From positions 1 through 64,000 of the forward strand of contig JAURVB010000198.1 in NCBI GenBank assembly GCA_033002965.1: a stretch of DNA of 64,000 nt, read 5' to 3'. This DNA is from Piper betle (lineage: Eukaryota > Streptophyta > Magnoliopsida > Piperales > Piperaceae). Positions within the stretch are counted from its first letter, which is position 1; each line of letters opens with the position of its first letter. A program made the position numbers and the translations under genes. Under the pieces are notes generated by a model. That model saw nothing but the letters and a program-made list of their open reading frames with translations. It did no database searches and was not told the origin of the DNA. Shown here piece by piece: positions 60,061 through 64,000 of this stretch.

Positions 60061-61127
60061 TTGGGATAATCATCATTTTTTCTAATCAATTTTTTATCAA
60101 TATAATATTTTTTATTAACTTAATTATACATATTTAATTTAATTAATTAAATTTTGTGAATTTAATTTTTTAATCAACTTAAATTTCATTAATAAATTTC
60201 AATAAATTACATCAATATATTTAATAACATGATATCATGTGTATTAATATAATCAATGACATTTGCATGTAAAATGTCACTAATGGGACACTTTAATTTT
60301 CAAATTAGTTTTTTATTAACCTTAATTAATAACAATTAATTTAGGTGACTAGATCATCAATGACATTAATGAATATTTTACATAATTTCTATCATCTTAA
60401 TTTTATCAATTTATTTTTTTATAGATTTAACTTTTATAAGCTTATTTTCTATCAATGCCATCAACGACAACTATGGTGCGACATCATTATCATGTGCCAC
60501 AATGAAAATTTTTATATATTATTGATATCATTAATAATATATATTAATATTTATTTTACTTATTTATTTAATTACTTTAATTTATATTAAGTTTAATTTT
60601 AAATTAAAATATTTTTGCATCGAGATTTTTTTTTCAAAATAACAAATAATGAAACTTATTACATTGCTTAAACTTATTAATGACAATGCAGTTAACTTTA
60701 TAATGTCATCATTGTTATCATACATACTCTACTTTCTAATAACCTTAATGATTTTGTGAATAAAATTTTTAAATCAGCATATTTTTTAATCCACTAACTT
60801 AAAGTCAATTTTTTAGTTGACTTATTATTTATTGATTTTCTCTCTATTTATTTTTATCTTCTTAAGCTTATTTTTGAAACAATTTATATTTTGTAGTCAA
60901 TTTACTTGCTTATTACATTAATTTAACAATTTACTTATATTTTTTATAAAATAGTTGATACAAAGTATATAATAAAAAATATGTCATTACATTTAGAAAA
61001 ATAATTAATTTAATCTCAGTCTATCAATGTTATCAATGACATTACTTTTATAATATTAATGTTTTCAATAGCATTTATCATACGTATATCAATATCATGT
61101 GTAAATTTATAATTTAGTTATTTTTAG
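60061..61127. other. Very AT-rich DNA with repeated ATCAATGACAT-like motifs
   Basis: About 1 kb in which variants of ATCAATGACATT recur irregularly on both strands (e.g. near 60252, 60355, 60454, 60705, 61025). No coding domain was recognised. Confidence 0.45.
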
Positions 61128-61129
61128 TT

Positions 61130-62220
61130 ATATATATATATGTGTGTGTGTGTAGGAAATCAGGGAAATTTCCTCTAATCGCCCATAATTCGGGGTCGTT
61201 TGATTACATGAAGCCTGGATCTTTCTTAAAAAATATGTAATACTCCCTAACCCCCTTGCTGATGGCAACCAAGTCCAACCGGCTAGACAGACACAAGCAG
61301 ATGATGAGCTACATGAGCAGTGGTTTGGCCACATGACATATTTCGATTTTCTTAGAGATGTAGATGATTTGTACTGGATGAGAGGACAACTGTATGTACC
61401 ATATTTGTCAGCACATAAAGCATTGCGTGAGGACATCCTTCATGAGGCCCATCACTCGAGGCTTAATGAAAATGTATCACAACTTGTACCGATTTTATTA
61501 ATGTTTAGGACTGAAAAAGATGTTCCTAATACCATATTAAAATATCTAGTCTGACAGTCGGTCAAGATTAAGCACCAAAGACTAGAAAGTTTATTGTAGC
61601 TGTTACCATCATTAGAGTGGGACTGGGAATACATCACATGCAATTTTGTCACACATCTACCCACTTCCAGGCGTCAAATAAAGGTCGTATGGGTTTTGTT
61701 GACAGGTTAATGAAATTGGTGCACTTTATCTCGATTCGTACAACCTACTCAATGTCCATGTTGCCAAGATTGTATGGGGACCATATTATTAGGCTTCATG
61801 GACTTCCCAAAAATTGTATTAGACCGACATCTCATGTTCACATCTTCATTTTGGAGATCCTTTTAGAGAGAACTTGGTATAGAGACCAAGTTCAGCATAG
61901 CCTATCACCCTCAGATAGAAGATCAATCCGAGGGACTATCCAAATCTTAGAGGATCTACTCCGATCGTGCATGATGGACTTCAATGAATCTTGAGAGAAA
62001 CACTTTCCATTGGTTAAATTTGTGTATAACAATAGTTATTAGGTAAGTATCGGGATGCCACCATTTGATGCTCTGTATGGTAAGCCGTGCAAATAGCCAA
62101 TGTGTTAGCTATAGAGGTGACGAGCCATCAATAGTTGCATCTGAGTTGCTTGAGGATTCCTAAAGAATGGTTGAATTCATCAAGCAGAGGCTAGCAATGC
62201 ATTAAGATAGACAACATGCT
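61130..62220 (+). mobile_element. Gypsy pol remnant (integrase region)
   Basis: Fragments on plus read like a Ty3/Gypsy integrase. An RGQLYVPYLSAHKALREDILHEAH zinc-finger lead-in (61380-61450) is followed by WDWEYITCNFVTHLP, LDRHLMFTSSFW and FSIAYHPQIEDQSEG in shifting frames (61610-61935), then the FHWLNLCI segment. Frame shifts and stops are frequent. Both ends are missing; the right end is cut by an LTR at 62221. Confidence 0.75.
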
Positions 62221-62432
62221 TGTAAAACCCATGATTCAAGTTAGGGTTTTATATTCAGAACCAGTCGGTTCGGCTGTTATTTTCAAGTCAAGTCAGATTC
62301 AGAACACGTATACTGAGCCGACGCCAGTCACGTGTATGAGCTATGAGGGTCATGTGTACCCAAGTATATGATGATAACGTCATGAACACAGCAGAACAGA
62401 ATGAGTTATCAGAATATATGAGAGTATGCCAG

Positions 62433-62504
<72 letters not shown>

Positions 62505-64000
62505 TCTTAGAATTAGTTTCAGGCTGTTTACTATGTTAGGACGCGTTACGGGCAGTTTGGGTAGGTTGATAGTTCTAGAGCATATCATTATGATGTTTTG
62601 GTGTTTATTTGATTTTATGGGGTTTTTGCCCGATTTTTAGGATTTAATATTACTTAGTTATTATTCTTAACTCTAGACAGAGTCGAGTCAAGTAATATTT
62701 ACAAGTTTGCCATCCAACCATTTCTTCTCCTCCCCGACACTTTCCCCTTCCAAACCCTAGCCGCGCCACCACCTTTTCTTTATCGCCGCCACCATCGTCG
62801 ACGTCGGCCTACCGCCGATCGTCGTCACTAGGCCACGCCGCAGTGTTGCCGTGCCGCCCCGGCCTATGCCAGGCCGCTATGACGCTGGAATCTCTGTGCC
62901 TAGCGCCGCAACTACGTTTCGGTCGCTTCGCTGATTTTGCCGTCGGCGACCGTCGCCGCTAGGATTAGGTGGTCGCCTGGACACCCTCAACCCCTAACAA
63001 CCTTCCCCGACTGAAACGGAGGCCAGCGCCGCCCATCCCGGCTGAATCTCCACACCACCATGGCCAGCCTCTGTTTTAGCCATTTTTCGCCGAGCCACCG
63101 CCTCGGCCAACCACGTCGACGTCGTGGGTGTGTCGGGCTCGCTGAGCCGGTTCCAATGGTACCCAATATAACCACTTTCCGGCCAGCAGACGCCGCAGGC
63201 GATTGTCGCCAGAAATCTGTCGGAAGTTGTTGGAAAACTACTGAAACCTACCGGAAAACTGCTGGAAAATCGGATTCGCTGGAATTCGCCGGATCTTCCG
63301 AGGAGTTCATCCAGTCGATCCCGATCGAACGTCGAACGCTGATGAGCGCCGGATCCGAGCTCCGAGACGCGCGACGGAACCCTAGCCGTCGCCGATTACC
63401 AACGACGTGAGGTATAATTACCTCCGATTTGATTATTTAAAATTGATGATGATTGTTAGCATAACATGCTAGAATTGGTTAGTTGTTAGGATAAATGTAT
63501 GACTATGAATGAAATGCTGATTGCATGATGCAATTAATTGAGAATGAAGGTTAAGTGATCTAATGAGGTAGATCGAGTCGGAGTATGATAATGGATCACG
63601 ACATAAGTTAGAAAAACATAATAAAATTGGTATGAATAGGACGAGTTAGGATTACTTACATTTATGATTGTTTGATTGTTGATTGTGATGGATGATTATT
63701 ATGTTGTGTGTTGATTATATGACGAGTTTAATGCATCATTTAGTTAGCGGGTGTTAGTGTTTGGTTTTGATGTGTAGGTACAGAGTAGGAGCTCGCCGCC
63801 TAGGTACGGAGTAGGAGCTCGCCGTGACAGTCAAAGCGGGTCTGGATTAGTGCCAGCGGATTGTTCCATTCCCGAAGGATCCTGACAATTCCATGTTTGA
63901 GTTCCTCATACCCGGAGAATGTGGAGGTTTACGGGTACTGTTTAGTACAGCGCATGTCTGGACTTGTGGTTTAAAAGGGTACTAAAGGCGACTACCTGAG
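62221..64000 (+). mobile_element. LTR of the long-LTR family, right end outside window
   Basis: It starts TGTAAAACCC at 62221 and is colinear with the first part of 5870-8736 and with reversed 37959-40907. The preceding five bases are ATGCT; their partner lies outside. It contains an expanded TA microsatellite (62434-62501), the GC-rich block (62700-63400) and, at 63800-63824, a junction deleting about 345 bp of the central region. It is inserted in the Gypsy integrase remnant. Confidence 0.87.
62434..62501 (+). repeat. (TA)34 microsatellite in the LTR
   Basis: Sixty-eight bases of pure TA. Other copies of the family have only four or five TA units at the equivalent place (e.g. near 40670 and 37665). 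Confidence 0.97.

Noticed and set aside
1..64000. CRISPR arrays, bacterial operons, rRNA
   Set aside because: No regularly spaced identical repeats with unique spacers were seen and no rRNA sequence was recognised; gene structures with GT-AG introns show plant nuclear DNA.

Overview
This is a stretch of a flowering-plant nuclear genome. The evidence is intron-containing genes of plant-only families (a DYAD/AMEIOTIC1-like meiosis gene and GAUT10), plant Copia and chromovirus-type Gypsy retrotransposons, and long AT-rich intergenic DNA. The dicot-like base composition and the fit of two genes to Arabidopsis relatives suggest a eudicot. The species cannot be named from sequence alone.

Only three convincing host genes were found. 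(1) 10435-16912, minus: a DYAD/SWITCH1/AMEIOTIC1-family gene of about 13 exons. Its conserved core occurs four times in tandem, each time in the same three-exon cassette with the same intron phases. (2) 49253-52162, plus: a two-exon GAUT10-type GT8 galacturonosyltransferase (about 532 residues) for pectin synthesis in the Golgi. (3) 54819-56143, minus: a three-exon TauD/clavaminate-synthase-like Fe(II)/2-oxoglutarate oxygenase resembling At3g21360. All three reading frames carry single-base indels, each inside a homopolymer run, while splice sites and protein motifs stay intact. This looks more like residual consensus error than gene death.

Most of the rest is nested retrotransposon debris. 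One family of long LTRs (about 2.75-2.95 kb complete, TGTAACACC...TTTTACA read on the minus strand) occurs seven times without any internal region, mostly as solo LTRs: 1-2333, 5870-8736, 21636-24382, 35116-37898, 37959-40907, 44259-46235 and 62221-64000. Three copies have recognisable 5-bp target-site duplications. They sit in older elements: a Copia polyprotein remnant (2334-5869 plus 8742 onward), a Reina-like Gypsy with 330-bp LTRs (33312-44214), a Tat/Athila-type element with almost no internal region (19866-27264), and a Gypsy integrase remnant (61130-62220). Two of the solo LTRs lie only about 60 bp apart in the RNase H region of the same Gypsy.

Smaller items include an inverted pair of about 430-bp AT-rich repeats flanking the Tat-like element (18240-18680 and 30820-31255), an interleaved foldback structure (46783-47490), tandem duplications (29333-29483, 53446-54000, 57431-57733), a 68-bp TA microsatellite (62434-62501), and unrecognised ORF-bearing stretches at 9386-9760, 46260-46560 and 59250-60060. 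No rRNA, tRNA or CRISPR array was recognised.
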